Part shown: positions 7,157 through 13,325 of the stretch, in pieces | Position numbering within the stretch: the first letter of the stretch is position 1 | Layout: each line of letters begins with the position of its first letter | Notes under the pieces: model-generated | What the model saw: the letters and a program-made list of their open reading frames with translations, nothing else | Told to the model about the DNA's origin: nothing | Database searches by the model: none | Assembly: GCA_024642605.1 (NCBI GenBank) | Contig: JAHEAT010000027.1 | Coordinates: forward strand, 11,562 to 24,886 | Origin: Microbacteriaceae bacterium | GTDB lineage: Bacteria > Actinomycetota > Actinomycetes > Actinomycetales > Microbacteriaceae | DNA: 13,325 nucleotides | Direction: 5' to 3' | Made by a program: the position numbers and the translations under genes

Positions 7157-9415
7157 ATGGTAGGTCCAGACAACCACGAGCCGATGGACGGCACGGAATA
7201 CGAATATGCAATCATCGACAACGGCAAGCACGGTAAGCGTGTCATCCGTTTCGAAACCGGGCGTCTAGCCCAGCAGGCACAAGGTGCCGCATCTGTCTAC
7301 CTAGACGGAGAAACCATGCTGTTCTCGGCAACCACCGCGAGCAAGCAGCCAAAAGATCAGTTCGACTTCTTCCCTTTGACTATCGACGTCGAAGAGAAAA
7401 TGTACGCTGCTGGCCGCATCCCAGGATCGTTCTTCCGTCGTGAAGGCCGCCCAACCACCGATGCGATTCTCGCCTGTCGTTTGATCGACCGCCCGCTACG
7501 TCCTTCGTTCGAAGAGGGTCTACGTAACGAGATTCAGGTCGTTGTAACCGTTATGGCTATTCACCCTGACGAGCTTTACGACGTGGTAGCTATCAACGCC
7601 GCGTCGATGTCGACCAAGCTTGCTGGTCTTCCATTCTCAGGCCCGGTTGGTGGCGTTCGCGTTGCTTTGATCGATGGTCAGTGGGTCGCGTTCCCTAAGC
7701 ACTCGCAGCTAGAGCGTGCCGTGTTTGACATGGTCGTTGCTGGTCGCGTTGTAAACGAAAACGGTGTCGAAGACGTTGCAATCATGATGGTTGAAGCCGA
7801 AGCTACCGAAGGATCATGGAACCTCATCAAGCAGCAGGGCGCTCAGGCTCCTACTGAAGAAGTGGTGGCACAGGGCCTCGAGGCTGCCAAGCCTTTCATC
7901 AAGGAACTTTGCGACGCTCAGAGCCGCCTAGCAGCTCGTGCCGCTAAGCCACTCACCGAGTATCCACTGTTCCCGCCATACACCGACGAGGTTTACGCTG
8001 CAGTTGCAGAGTTGGCCGAAGTTGAACTTGGCAAGGTCTACCTAATCGCCGACAAGACTGCACGCCAGGATGCCGACGACGCGCTCAAGGCATCGGTCAA
8101 GGAAGCACTCGTTGCCAAGCTAGACGAGTCGCTGCACGGCCAGATCTCGGCTGCCTACAAGTCGGTAACCAAGCACGTGGTTCGTACCCGCGTTCTCAAA
8201 GAGAAAATCCGTATCGATGGCCGTGGCCTCACCGACATCCGTGCGCTAGACGCCGAGGTTTCGGTTCTGCCACGCGTTCACGGTTCTGCCATCTTCCAGC
8301 GCGGAGAGACCCAGATTTTGGGTGTCACCACCTTGAACATGCTCAAGATGGAACAGCAGATCGACTCACTGAGCCCGGTAACCACCAAGCGTTACATGCA
8401 CAACTACAACTTCCCGCCTTACTCGACTGGTGAAGTTGGCCGCGTTGGAACACCTAAGCGCCGCGAAATCGGCCACGGTGCACTTGCAGAGCGCGCACTG
8501 GTTCCAGTGCTACCTGCACGCGACGAGTTCCCATATGCCATTCGCCAGGTATCTGAGGCCCTCGGATCTAACGGTTCAACCTCGATGGGTTCGGTATGTG
8601 CATCGACTCTTGCGCTACTAAACGCTGGTGTGCCACTTCGCGCTCCGGTTGCTGGTATCGCAATGGGTCTAATCTCAGACACCGTTGACGGCAAGACCGA
8701 ATACGCTGCCTTGACCGACATCCTCGGTGCAGAAGACGCACTGGGCGACATGGACTTCAAGGTTGCCGGTACCCGTGAATTCGTAACTGCGATTCAGCTC
8801 GACACCAAGCTCCAGGGAATTCCTTCGGATGTCTTGGCTGGCGCACTGACTCAGGCTCGCGACGCACGTGTTCGCATCCTCGATGTGATGAGCCAGGCCA
8901 TCAGCGAACCTGATGAGATGGCACCTACTGCACCTCGCGTAATCGCAGTCAAGATTCCAGTTGACAAGATCGGTGAGGTCATTGGCCCTAAGGGCAAGAT
9001 GATCAACCAGATTCAGGAAGACACCGGAGCCGACATCTCGATCGAAGACGACGGTACCGTTTACATCGGTGCTACCGACGGCCCTTCGGCAGAGGCAGCT
9101 CGCGCTGCAGTCAACGCGATTGCCAACCCACACGTACCAGAGATTGGCGAGCGTTTCCTCGGAACCGTAGTCAAGTTGGCCACCTTCGGTGCCTTCATCT
9201 CGCTGGTACCTGGCAAGGATGGTCTGCTTCACGTTTCTGAGCTCAAGAAGATCTCGGGCGGAAAGCGCGTCGAAAACGTTGAAGACGTTCTCGAAGTTGG
9301 CCAGAAGATCCAGGTTGAAATCACCAAGATCGACGACCGCGGCAAGCTATCGCTTGCTCCTGTTGTTGAGGGTGAAGGCGCTTTTGCTGAGTCAAACGAC
9401 TCAGACGAAGAGTAA
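7157..9415 (+). CDS. pnp: Polyribonucleotide nucleotidyltransferase (PNPase)
   Basis: PNPase is a phosphorolytic 3'-to-5' exoribonuclease and RNA 3'-tailing enzyme, trimeric and cytoplasmic. The 752-residue protein has a first RNase PH domain with [29 protein letters not shown], a helical linker, and a second RNase PH domain in which [15 protein letters not shown] supplies the catalytic aspartates equivalent to E. coli D486 and D492 (here D527 and D533). A KH domain follows with the GxxG loop IGPKGK at 609-614, then an S1 domain from about 664 ([16 protein letters not shown], then DGLLHVSEL) and a short acidic tail. The opening [22 protein letters not shown] is of actinobacterial GPSI type. 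The ATG is fixed by AGAGGAGGG at 7145-7153. The next gene starts 26 nt downstream with no terminator between them, so read-through into the peptidase gene is likely. Confidence 0.98.
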   Translation: MVGPDNHEPMDGTEYEYAIIDNGKHGKRVIRFETGRLAQQAQGAASVYLDGETMLFSATTASKQPKDQFDFFPLTIDVEEKMYAAGRIPGSFFRREGRPTTDAILACRLIDRPLRPSFEEGLRNEIQVVVTVMAIHPDELYDVVAINAASMSTKLAGLPFSGPVGGVRVALIDGQWVAFPKHSQLERAVFDMVVAGRVVNENGVEDVAIMMVEAEATEGSWNLIKQQGAQAPTEEVVAQGLEAAKPFIKELCDAQSRLAARAAKPLTEYPLFPPYTDEVYAAVAELAEVELGKVYLIADKTARQDADDALKASVKEALVAKLDESLHGQISAAYKSVTKHVVRTRVLKEKIRIDGRGLTDIRALDAEVSVLPRVHGSAIFQRGETQILGVTTLNMLKMEQQIDSLSPVTTKRYMHNYNFPPYSTGEVGRVGTPKRREIGHGALAERALVPVLPARDEFPYAIRQVSEALGSNGSTSMGSVCASTLALLNAGVPLRAPVAGIAMGLISDTVDGKTEYAALTDILGAEDALGDMDFKVAGTREFVTAIQLDTKLQGIPSDVLAGALTQARDARVRILDVMSQAISEPDEMAPTAPRVIAVKIPVDKIGEVIGPKGKMINQIQEDTGADISIEDDGTVYIGATDGPSAEAARAAVNAIANPHVPEIGERFLGTVVKLATFGAFISLVPGKDGLLHVSELKKISGGKRVENVEDVLEVGQKIQVEITKIDDRGKLSLAPVVEGEGAFAESNDSDEE

Positions 9416-9441
9416 AACCTAAAAGGCTCTGATTACTAGTC

Positions 9442-10776
9442 ATGACTGACATTCAGTTCGACCTCAATCAGAGTGAGCTTACGTTCACCGCTTCGGGTGG
9501 CAGTGTGGTTCGCCGCACTGTTCTCCCGAGCGGTGTTCGTGTTTTAAGTGAGAAAGTTGCCGGCTTCCAGAGTGCATCCATTTCGTTCTCGGTTCCAGTT
9601 GGTAGCCGAGATGAAACCAACGGCCACTTTGGTTCAACCCATTTTCTAGAACACCTGCTTTTCAAGGGCACAAACTCTCGCACCGCTCTAGACATCGCGG
9701 TAGCCTTCGACTCGGTCGGTGGGTCTTCTAATGCCTCAACCGGTAAAGAGCACACGTCTTACTACGCACGTGTTCAAGAATCGGCTGTGCCACTAGCAAT
9801 CGACCTAATCTCCGACATGCTCACCTCGTCGTTGATCGAGCCGAACGAATTCGAAAACGAGCGCACGGTGATTCTCGAAGAACTCGCCATGAACGAAGAC
9901 GACCCCCAAGATGTCGCGCACGAAGCTTTCTTCGAAGAGGTTCTCGGCGACCACGAACTCGGGCGCCCAATCGGGGGCACTCAAGAAACCATCACCGCTG
10001 TCTCGCGAGATGCCGTGTGGGAACACTACCGTGCCAACTATCGCCCGCAAGACATCGTTGTGGCAGCCGCGGGCAGCATCGACCACGACCAGCTCATTGA
10101 GCTCGTTGAGCGGGGGCTAACCGCCGGGGGAGTCGACCTCAACTTTGAGGCAAAACCGCGTCCAAGACGTTCTCTGACCCCAGCCGCGATTTCTCGCAAG
10201 TCTGCGCTTCGGGTCATCCATGAAGAAAATTCTCAAGCCAACATTTTGCTCGGTTCGCAGGGGCTAGTGGGCGACGACGAGCGTCGGTACACGATGGCCG
10301 TGCTCAACACAGTGCTCGGGGGCGGCATGTCTTCGCGCCTGTTTCAAGAGATTCGCGAAAAACGAGGCCTCGCGTACTCCACTTACTCATTCAACCAGGG
10401 CTATAGCGATGGCGCCGTGTTTGGCCTCTACGCCGGATGCTCGCCAGCTAAGGCGCGCGAAGTGGCCGAGCTTATGCTGCTAGAACTTCAAAAGGTCGCC
10501 GACGCCGGAGTGACGGCCGAAGAACTTGAGATTGCATACGGCAACGTCTCGGGTGGTTTGGCACTCAAGTTTGAAAGCACCGCCGCACGAATGAGTCGCC
10601 TCTCGGGCACAGAACTGAGCACAGGTGAGTTCGTCGACCTCGACGAAGCGCTCCGTCGCTACCGGGCGGTTGGAATTGAGGATGTGCGTCAGCTCGCTGC
10701 CGACCTCATGTCACGTGAACGCACGCTGGTTGGAGTTGGCGACCTAACCGAAGACACCTTCGCCGGGCTGGTCTAA
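9442..10776 (+). CDS. M16 family zinc metallopeptidase (PepR / mitochondrial processing peptidase-like)
   Basis: This is a pitrilysin-clan (M16B) peptidase of the type found next to pnp in many Gram-positive bacteria. The inverted zinc motif HFLEH is at residues 67-71 (H67, H71 as ligands, E70 catalytic). The downstream acidic ligand region NERTVILEE ends at E147. The C-terminal half carries LGGGMSSRLFQEIREKRGLAYS, the glycine-rich and Arg/Tyr substrate-binding segment, so active and partner domains are fused in one 444-residue chain. No signal peptide or membrane helix is seen, so a cytoplasmic location is expected. The natural substrate is unknown. An acidic N-terminal extension of about 20 residues precedes the usual start of homology near VVRRTVLPSGVRV, so a later start (GTG at residue 22) is possible. 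Its stop codon is embedded in the probable dapB promoter. Confidence 0.93.
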   Translation: MTDIQFDLNQSELTFTASGGSVVRRTVLPSGVRVLSEKVAGFQSASISFSVPVGSRDETNGHFGSTHFLEHLLFKGTNSRTALDIAVAFDSVGGSSNASTGKEHTSYYARVQESAVPLAIDLISDMLTSSLIEPNEFENERTVILEELAMNEDDPQDVAHEAFFEEVLGDHELGRPIGGTQETITAVSRDAVWEHYRANYRPQDIVVAAAGSIDHDQLIELVERGLTAGGVDLNFEAKPRPRRSLTPAAISRKSALRVIHEENSQANILLGSQGLVGDDERRYTMAVLNTVLGGGMSSRLFQEIREKRGLAYSTYSFNQGYSDGAVFGLYAGCSPAKAREVAELMLLELQKVADAGVTAEELEIAYGNVSGGLALKFESTAARMSRLSGTELSTGEFVDLDEALRRYRAVGIEDVRQLAADLMSRERTLVGVGDLTEDTFAGLV

Positions 10777-10779
10777 TCT
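10751..10779 (+). promoter_or_regulatory. Probable leaderless promoter of dapB
   Basis: AAGACA (10751-10756) and TAATCT (10774-10779) are separated by 17 nt. The -10 box ends 6 nt before the dapB ATG, so the transcript would begin at or next to the A of ATG. No Shine-Dalgarno precedes dapB. The first three bases of the -10 box are the TAA stop codon of the upstream peptidase gene. The -35 matches the GACA half of TTGACA. Confidence 0.6.
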
Positions 10780-10785
10780 AGAGCA

Positions 10786-11502
10786 ATGGCTATCAAAGTT
10801 TCTGTCGTAGGCGCAACCGGGCGCATGGGTAAGCTCGCGCTCGAAGTTGTCGCGTCAGCCGCCGAACTAGAGCTGCACAGCGCGCTTTCTAGTTCTTCGT
10901 CACTCGACGAAGCTAAAGGTGCCGACGTAATCTTCGATGTCACCAAGCTCGAGGTTAGCCAAAGGGTTGTGGCTTTTGCCCTAGCCAACGGCATTCCGGT
11001 TTTGGTTGGTACCAGCGGATGGTCGGCAACTCACCTTGCCGGCATTGAAGCCAGCGTGCACAGCACCAAGGGCACCGCAGTCGTTGTTCCAAACTTCTCG
11101 GTTGGATCCATGCTGGCAACGCGCTTTGCCGCTCAGGCAGCCAGATACTTCGACTCAATCGAAATCGTTGAAGCGCACCACGCTCACAAACTCGACTCTC
11201 CATCGGGCACGGCCATTCGTACCGCCGAAATGATTGCCGCCAGCCGTAAAGGGTCGGCCGAGATTGTTGGCCTGGGGCAAACGGCGCGCGGCGAAGTTGT
11301 GGCGGGAGTTCCGGTGCACAGCCTGCGACTCGAAGGCGTGAGCGCAAAACAAGATGTTTACTTCGGTGGCACCAGCGAACTACTCACCATAAGTCACGAA
11401 ACCACCAGCGTTGCTGCCTACTCGGCGGGAGTCAAGCTGGCTCTGATCTTCGCCGCATCGGCTAAGGGCTTGCACATCGGGCTCGACGCAGTCATAAAAT
11501 GA
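10786..11502 (+). CDS. dapB: 4-hydroxy-tetrahydrodipicolinate reductase
   Basis: DapB reduces 4-hydroxy-2,3,4,5-tetrahydrodipicolinate with NAD(P)H to tetrahydrodipicolinate, on the route to meso-diaminopimelate and lysine. The N-terminal Rossmann fold has GATGRMG at residues 9-15, and VGTSGW is the expected conserved loop. The substrate-binding motif is EAHHAHKLDSPSGTA at 129-143, with catalytic H131/H132, K135 and the Gly-Thr pair at 141-142. Length 238 is close to other actinobacterial enzymes and shorter than the E. coli one. The gene has an apparent leaderless promoter overlapping the end of the peptidase gene, and its stop overlaps the next gene as ATGA. In Actinobacteria dapB commonly lies near thyX and dapA. 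thyX is indeed downstream here, separated by three small membrane or thiol genes. Confidence 0.97.
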   Translation: MAIKVSVVGATGRMGKLALEVVASAAELELHSALSSSSSLDEAKGADVIFDVTKLEVSQRVVAFALANGIPVLVGTSGWSATHLAGIEASVHSTKGTAVVVPNFSVGSMLATRFAAQAARYFDSIEIVEAHHAHKLDSPSGTAIRTAEMIAASRKGSAEIVGLGQTARGEVVAGVPVHSLRLEGVSAKQDVYFGGTSELLTISHETTSVAAYSAGVKLALIFAASAKGLHIGLDAVIK

Positions 11503-11945
11503 CCGGCGCAAAACTAGGCGCGATAGTCTCGGGTGCGCTGCTTATTATGTATGTCGCACTGCTCTCAAACACGGCTTTCGTTTTGATCGAGGCAAAAGAA
11601 CCAGTGGGTCGGCTCATGGGTTGGTTGCTGCTGGCGTTTCCGGTGGTCGCCATTTGGGCCATCATCAAAGAGTTCGCTTTTGGCATCCGTATCGAAAAGC
11701 TCGGCAAGCAACTCGAAGGTGAGAACGCCTGGCCAGAATTTCGGTTTGATCTTCGCCCCAGTGGGAGACCAATCAAGGAGTCAGCCGACCGAGAGTTCGA
11801 CCGCTTTCGCGAGAAGGCGCAAAACCACCCGGATGATTGGCGCAACTGGTTTTCGCTCGGACTGGTTTATGACGCCGCTTCAGATCGAAACCGTGCTCGC
11901 GCCTGCATGCGCAAGGCAATCAAGTTGCACAAGGCTAAGCCCTAG
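11499..11945 (+). CDS. Membrane-anchored protein with a C-terminal TPR motif
   Basis: The 148-residue product has two predicted membrane helices (about 7-29 and 38-57), a charged linker (KEFAFGIRIEKLGKQLEG), and a soluble C-terminal part rich in Arg and Asp. Residues 117-148 match the tetratricopeptide consensus closely: W117, L120, G121, Y124, A133, M137 and A140 fall at the standard spacing. A single repeat suggests a small docking surface or self-association rather than an enzyme. I know of no assigned function. The ATG overlaps the dapB stop (ATGA), so it is coupled to dapB. It converges on the DUF4395 gene, and both genes end in the same CTAG with no room for a terminator between them. 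Confidence 0.85.
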   Translation: MTGAKLGAIVSGALLIMYVALLSNTAFVLIEAKEPVGRLMGWLLLAFPVVAIWAIIKEFAFGIRIEKLGKQLEGENAWPEFRFDLRPSGRPIKESADREFDRFREKAQNHPDDWRNWFSLGLVYDAASDRNRARACMRKAIKLHKAKP

Positions 11946-12388
11946 CGAATTACCTTCAAGCGCTTCAGGCCGAGAAAAATTTGGCAGCCTAGGCAGTAAT
12001 TGAAGGCGGCATTCAAGAACGCGGCCACAAAAGCCGCTCCCGCTGCGATTGCGAAACCAAACTCAACACCGGTGAGCTGCAAAACCCAACCGATTAATGC
12101 CACGAACAAACCGACAGCCTGCGCAAAACGTGGGGGAGTGGCATCCTCGAGTTCTTTTGGTGCAGTCAAACTCGGGCGAACAAACCTCTTAAAAATCAAG
12201 CCGTAGGGGTGCGCGCTCACACCGAAGACTGCACCAAATGCAAAAGACAGGGTTACAAAGCTAAAGACTCCGGCACCTAAAGCGAAGGTCGAGCTGTCGA
12301 GAAGCAAGAACACGCTAACGGCTAGGAGGGTAGAGGTGATTGCCGCACCGAAGCGCGGACCGCGAGGGTCAATTTGTTGAGTTGCCAT
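11942..12388 (-). CDS. DUF4395 family membrane protein with a CxxC motif
   Basis: This 148-residue integral membrane protein opens with IDPRGPRFGAAIT and has likely helices at about 13-31, 35-57, 89-106 and 108-128. It ends with the DUF4395 hallmark AAFNYCLGCQIFLGLKR, which gives C132 and C135 as a C-x-x-C pair close to the end of the last helix. The central soluble loop (about 67-88) is polar. The family has no proven biochemical role that I know of, but the conserved cysteine pair and the thioredoxin-fold gene directly upstream suggest thiol-disulfide exchange across or at the membrane. The start codon overlaps the thioredoxin stop by one base (TAATG), so the two are translated together. 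The stop codon shares a CTAG with the convergent TPR gene. Confidence 0.87.
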   Translation of the reverse strand: MATQQIDPRGPRFGAAITSTLLAVSVFLLLDSSTFALGAGVFSFVTLSFAFGAVFGVSAHPYGLIFKRFVRPSLTAPKELEDATPPRFAQAVGLFVALIGWVLQLTGVEFGFAIAAGAAFVAAFLNAAFNYCLGCQIFLGLKRLKVIR

Positions 12389-12831
12389 TAGATTTCAAAA
12401 CTTCCAATCTCTGTTTCAAGGGTCGATGTTTTTGGTGCGCCGCCGATGCGGGATTTCACAACTCCGCGCCGGTCGAGAATAAGGGTGGTTGGGGTTTGCA
12501 GAACCTGGTACTTGTTGGCCAGATCTATGCGATTCGTGATGTCAACTTCGATGTGCAGCACATCGTCGCTCTGCGATTCGAGTTCACCGAGTATCCGAGC
12601 GGTTTGAACACACTGGCTGCAGAACTCGCTGGAAAACTGCACAAAGGTCAGTCGTGAACCAAATTCGGTAACCGGCCGACCGTTTTTTACCACACCGAGT
12701 TCGGCCAAGTTAACTTGTTTTCCATCACGGATGCGCCGGGAACGCCCCGAGGTTACTTGCCAAACTACGCCGAGAAGTGCGGCGCCGGCAACAATGGCGG
12801 CAACCACAGCAAGTCGCAATTCAAGGCTCAT
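12388..12831 (-). CDS. Membrane-anchored thioredoxin-like protein
   Basis: The 147-residue product has an N-terminal hydrophobic segment (about 6-26) followed by basic GRSRRIR. It is probably an uncleaved anchor. The orientation is uncertain, because the basic flank after the helix could keep the domain cytoplasmic. The thioredoxin fold starts near residue 60: TFVQFSSEFCSQC places the active-site CxxC at C71 and C74, and YQVLQTPTTLILD supplies the cis-proline at P114. The CSQC dipeptide is unusual compared with CGPC or CPPC and more like CxxC of oxidoreductases with specialised partners. The gene leads a two-gene minus-strand operon with the DUF4395 protein and has a leaderless-type promoter. 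Substrate and direction of electron flow are unknown. Confidence 0.9.
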   Translation of the reverse strand: MSLELRLAVVAAIVAGAALLGVVWQVTSGRSRRIRDGKQVNLAELGVVKNGRPVTEFGSRLTFVQFSSEFCSQCVQTARILGELESQSDDVLHIEVDITNRIDLANKYQVLQTPTTLILDRRGVVKSRIGGAPKTSTLETEIGSFEI

Positions 12832-12837
12832 GAATAA

Positions 12838-12843
12838 AGGCTA
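12838..12843 (-). promoter_or_regulatory. -10 box TAGCCT for the thioredoxin-like gene (leaderless type)
   Basis: On the minus strand TAGCCT is followed by six bases (TTATTC) and then the ATG at 12831, with no Shine-Dalgarno. This is the same geometry as dapB and thyX, so the mRNA is probably leaderless. No clear -35 is visible. Confidence 0.55.
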
Positions 12844-12899
12844 GGCGCGCAAGTTTCTTGGGCTTCGAGTGTTTCGCATTCTTACGCTCGGCAGACCGA

Positions 12900-12905
12900 T
12901 AGCAT
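12900..12905 (+). promoter_or_regulatory. -10 box TAGCAT for thyX (leaderless type)
   Basis: TAGCAT is followed by TGACGC and then the GTG start at 12912, again a 6-nt interval with no ribosome binding site. The divergent thioredoxin promoter lies about 57 nt away, so both promoters share an 80-bp intergenic region. Confidence 0.55.
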
Positions 12906-12911
12906 TGACGC

Positions 12912-13325
12912 GTGTCAGATATCGTATTCCGCAGTGATGTAACCGTTGAACTTGTTCGCTCGAGTGCGAGCGACTCCGATGTGCTTTTCGCGGCGCGCGT
13001 TTCAACCCAGGGTGAGCAAACCCTCGAAAGCGCCAGCGCCGGCACCGAAGCATCTGATCGAGACAAGGGCCTGATCAACTACCTCATGCGCGACCGCCAC
13101 GGTTCGCCGTTCGAGCACAACTCGATGACGTTCTACGTGCAAGCGCCAATCTTTGTCTTCCGCGAGTTCATGCGTCACCGCATCGCCTCGTACAACGAGG
13201 AATCGGGCCGATACAAGGAGCTGAGCCCGGTTTTCTACGTGCCAGGCCCAGAGCGCAACCTAGTACAGGTCGGTAAGACCGGTGCCTACGAGTTCATCCC
13301 CGGTACCGCCGAACAGACCGCTTTG
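12912..13325 (+). CDS. thyX: Flavin-dependent thymidylate synthase (5' part)
   Basis: ThyX makes dTMP from dUMP using methylene-tetrahydrofolate, FAD and NADPH, and replaces the unrelated ThyA in many bacteria. The window contains 138 codons of an open frame that runs off the right edge, roughly the first half of the usual 230-260-residue enzyme. The signature RHRxxSxNExSxRY is complete at residues 88-101 (RHRIASYNEESGRY), and the defining RHRX7S motif has its Ser at 98. Upstream, LINYLMRDRHGSPFEHNSMTF is the typical block preceding it. The GTG at 12912 gives the expected N-terminus (MSDIVFRSDVTVELV) and sits 6 nt after a TAGCAT -10 box, suggesting a leaderless mRNA. In Actinobacteria dapA often follows, but that is outside the window. 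Confidence 0.96.
   Translation, partial: MSDIVFRSDVTVELVRSSASDSDVLFAARVSTQGEQTLESASAGTEASDRDKGLINYLMRDRHGSPFEHNSMTFYVQAPIFVFREFMRHRIASYNEESGRYKELSPVFYVPGPERNLVQVGKTGAYEFIPGTAEQTAL

Noticed and set aside
6945..7163. 72-codon open frame in the pnp leader starting at a TTG
   Set aside because: No Shine-Dalgarno, no recognisable sequence, unusual codon use, and it overlaps the pnp start and the leader hairpins. It is better explained as leader RNA.
8675..9232. 185-codon minus-strand open frame opposite the pnp KH/S1 region
   Set aside because: The product has no recognisable domain and lies entirely within a highly conserved essential gene on the other strand, with no promoter or RBS.
9430..9441. 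Possible leaderless -10 box before the M16 peptidase gene (TGATTA/TACTAG region)
   Set aside because: No TAnnnT hexamer falls 6-7 nt before the ATG at 9442. The gene most simply depends on read-through from pnp.
12340..12657. 105-codon + strand frame opposite the thioredoxin-like gene
   Set aside because: The minus-strand frame has clear thioredoxin motifs (CSQC, cis-Pro) and a promoter. The opposite frame has neither RBS nor recognisable domain.
1..13325. Defence, mobile-element, CRISPR or prophage system
   Set aside because: All genes belong to core housekeeping or small membrane-protein categories. No integrase, transposase, terminal repeats, direct-repeat array or sharp composition change was seen on either strand.

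Overview
The window looks like an ordinary chromosomal core segment from an actinobacterium. It is most likely a small-genome member of the Microbacteriaceae, perhaps of the freshwater Luna-type lineages. This placement is inferred from gene order (infB-rbfA-truB-ribF, rpsO-pnp, an M16 peptidase, dapB, thyX), from a long Ala/Pro- and Gly/Arg-rich IF2 N-terminus carrying RPGNNPFA units, from an actinobacterial-type PNPase, from moderate GC, and from several starts that lack a Shine-Dalgarno sequence but have a TAnnnT box 6-7 nt upstream. No tRNA, rRNA, CRISPR array, insertion sequence, prophage gene or other sign of horizontal transfer is visible.

Bases 1-5776 hold a translation and cofactor block, all on the + strand. 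It contains infB (IF2), rbfA, truB and a four-helix membrane protein in tight succession, followed by a second small membrane protein with its own apparent promoter and by ribF (FMN/FAD synthesis), whose start overlaps the stop before it. Bases 5777-6504 carry a DUF805 membrane protein closed by a strong hairpin. Bases 6505-9415 contain rpsO and pnp. Each has a structured 5' leader, and a strong intrinsic terminator lies between them. Bases 9442-11945 contain an M16 zinc peptidase, dapB (lysine/diaminopimelate pathway) and a membrane-anchored protein with one TPR motif that overlaps dapB by four bases. Bases 11942-12831 are the only minus-strand genes: a membrane-anchored thioredoxin-fold protein and a DUF4395 membrane protein with a C-x-x-C motif, whose stop and start overlap by one base (TAATG). 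Bases 12912-13325 are the 5' part of thyX (flavin-dependent thymidylate synthase), transcribed divergently from the thioredoxin gene and cut by the window edge.

No exotic new system is evident. The points most worth a second look are: the repeated leaderless-type promoter architecture (TAnnnT, 6-7 nt, start codon); the thioredoxin/DUF4395 pair, which looks like a compact membrane thiol-redox module of unproven function; the structured leaders of rpsO and pnp; the two uncharacterised membrane proteins between truB and ribF; and the convergent genes whose two stop codons share one CTAG palindrome.
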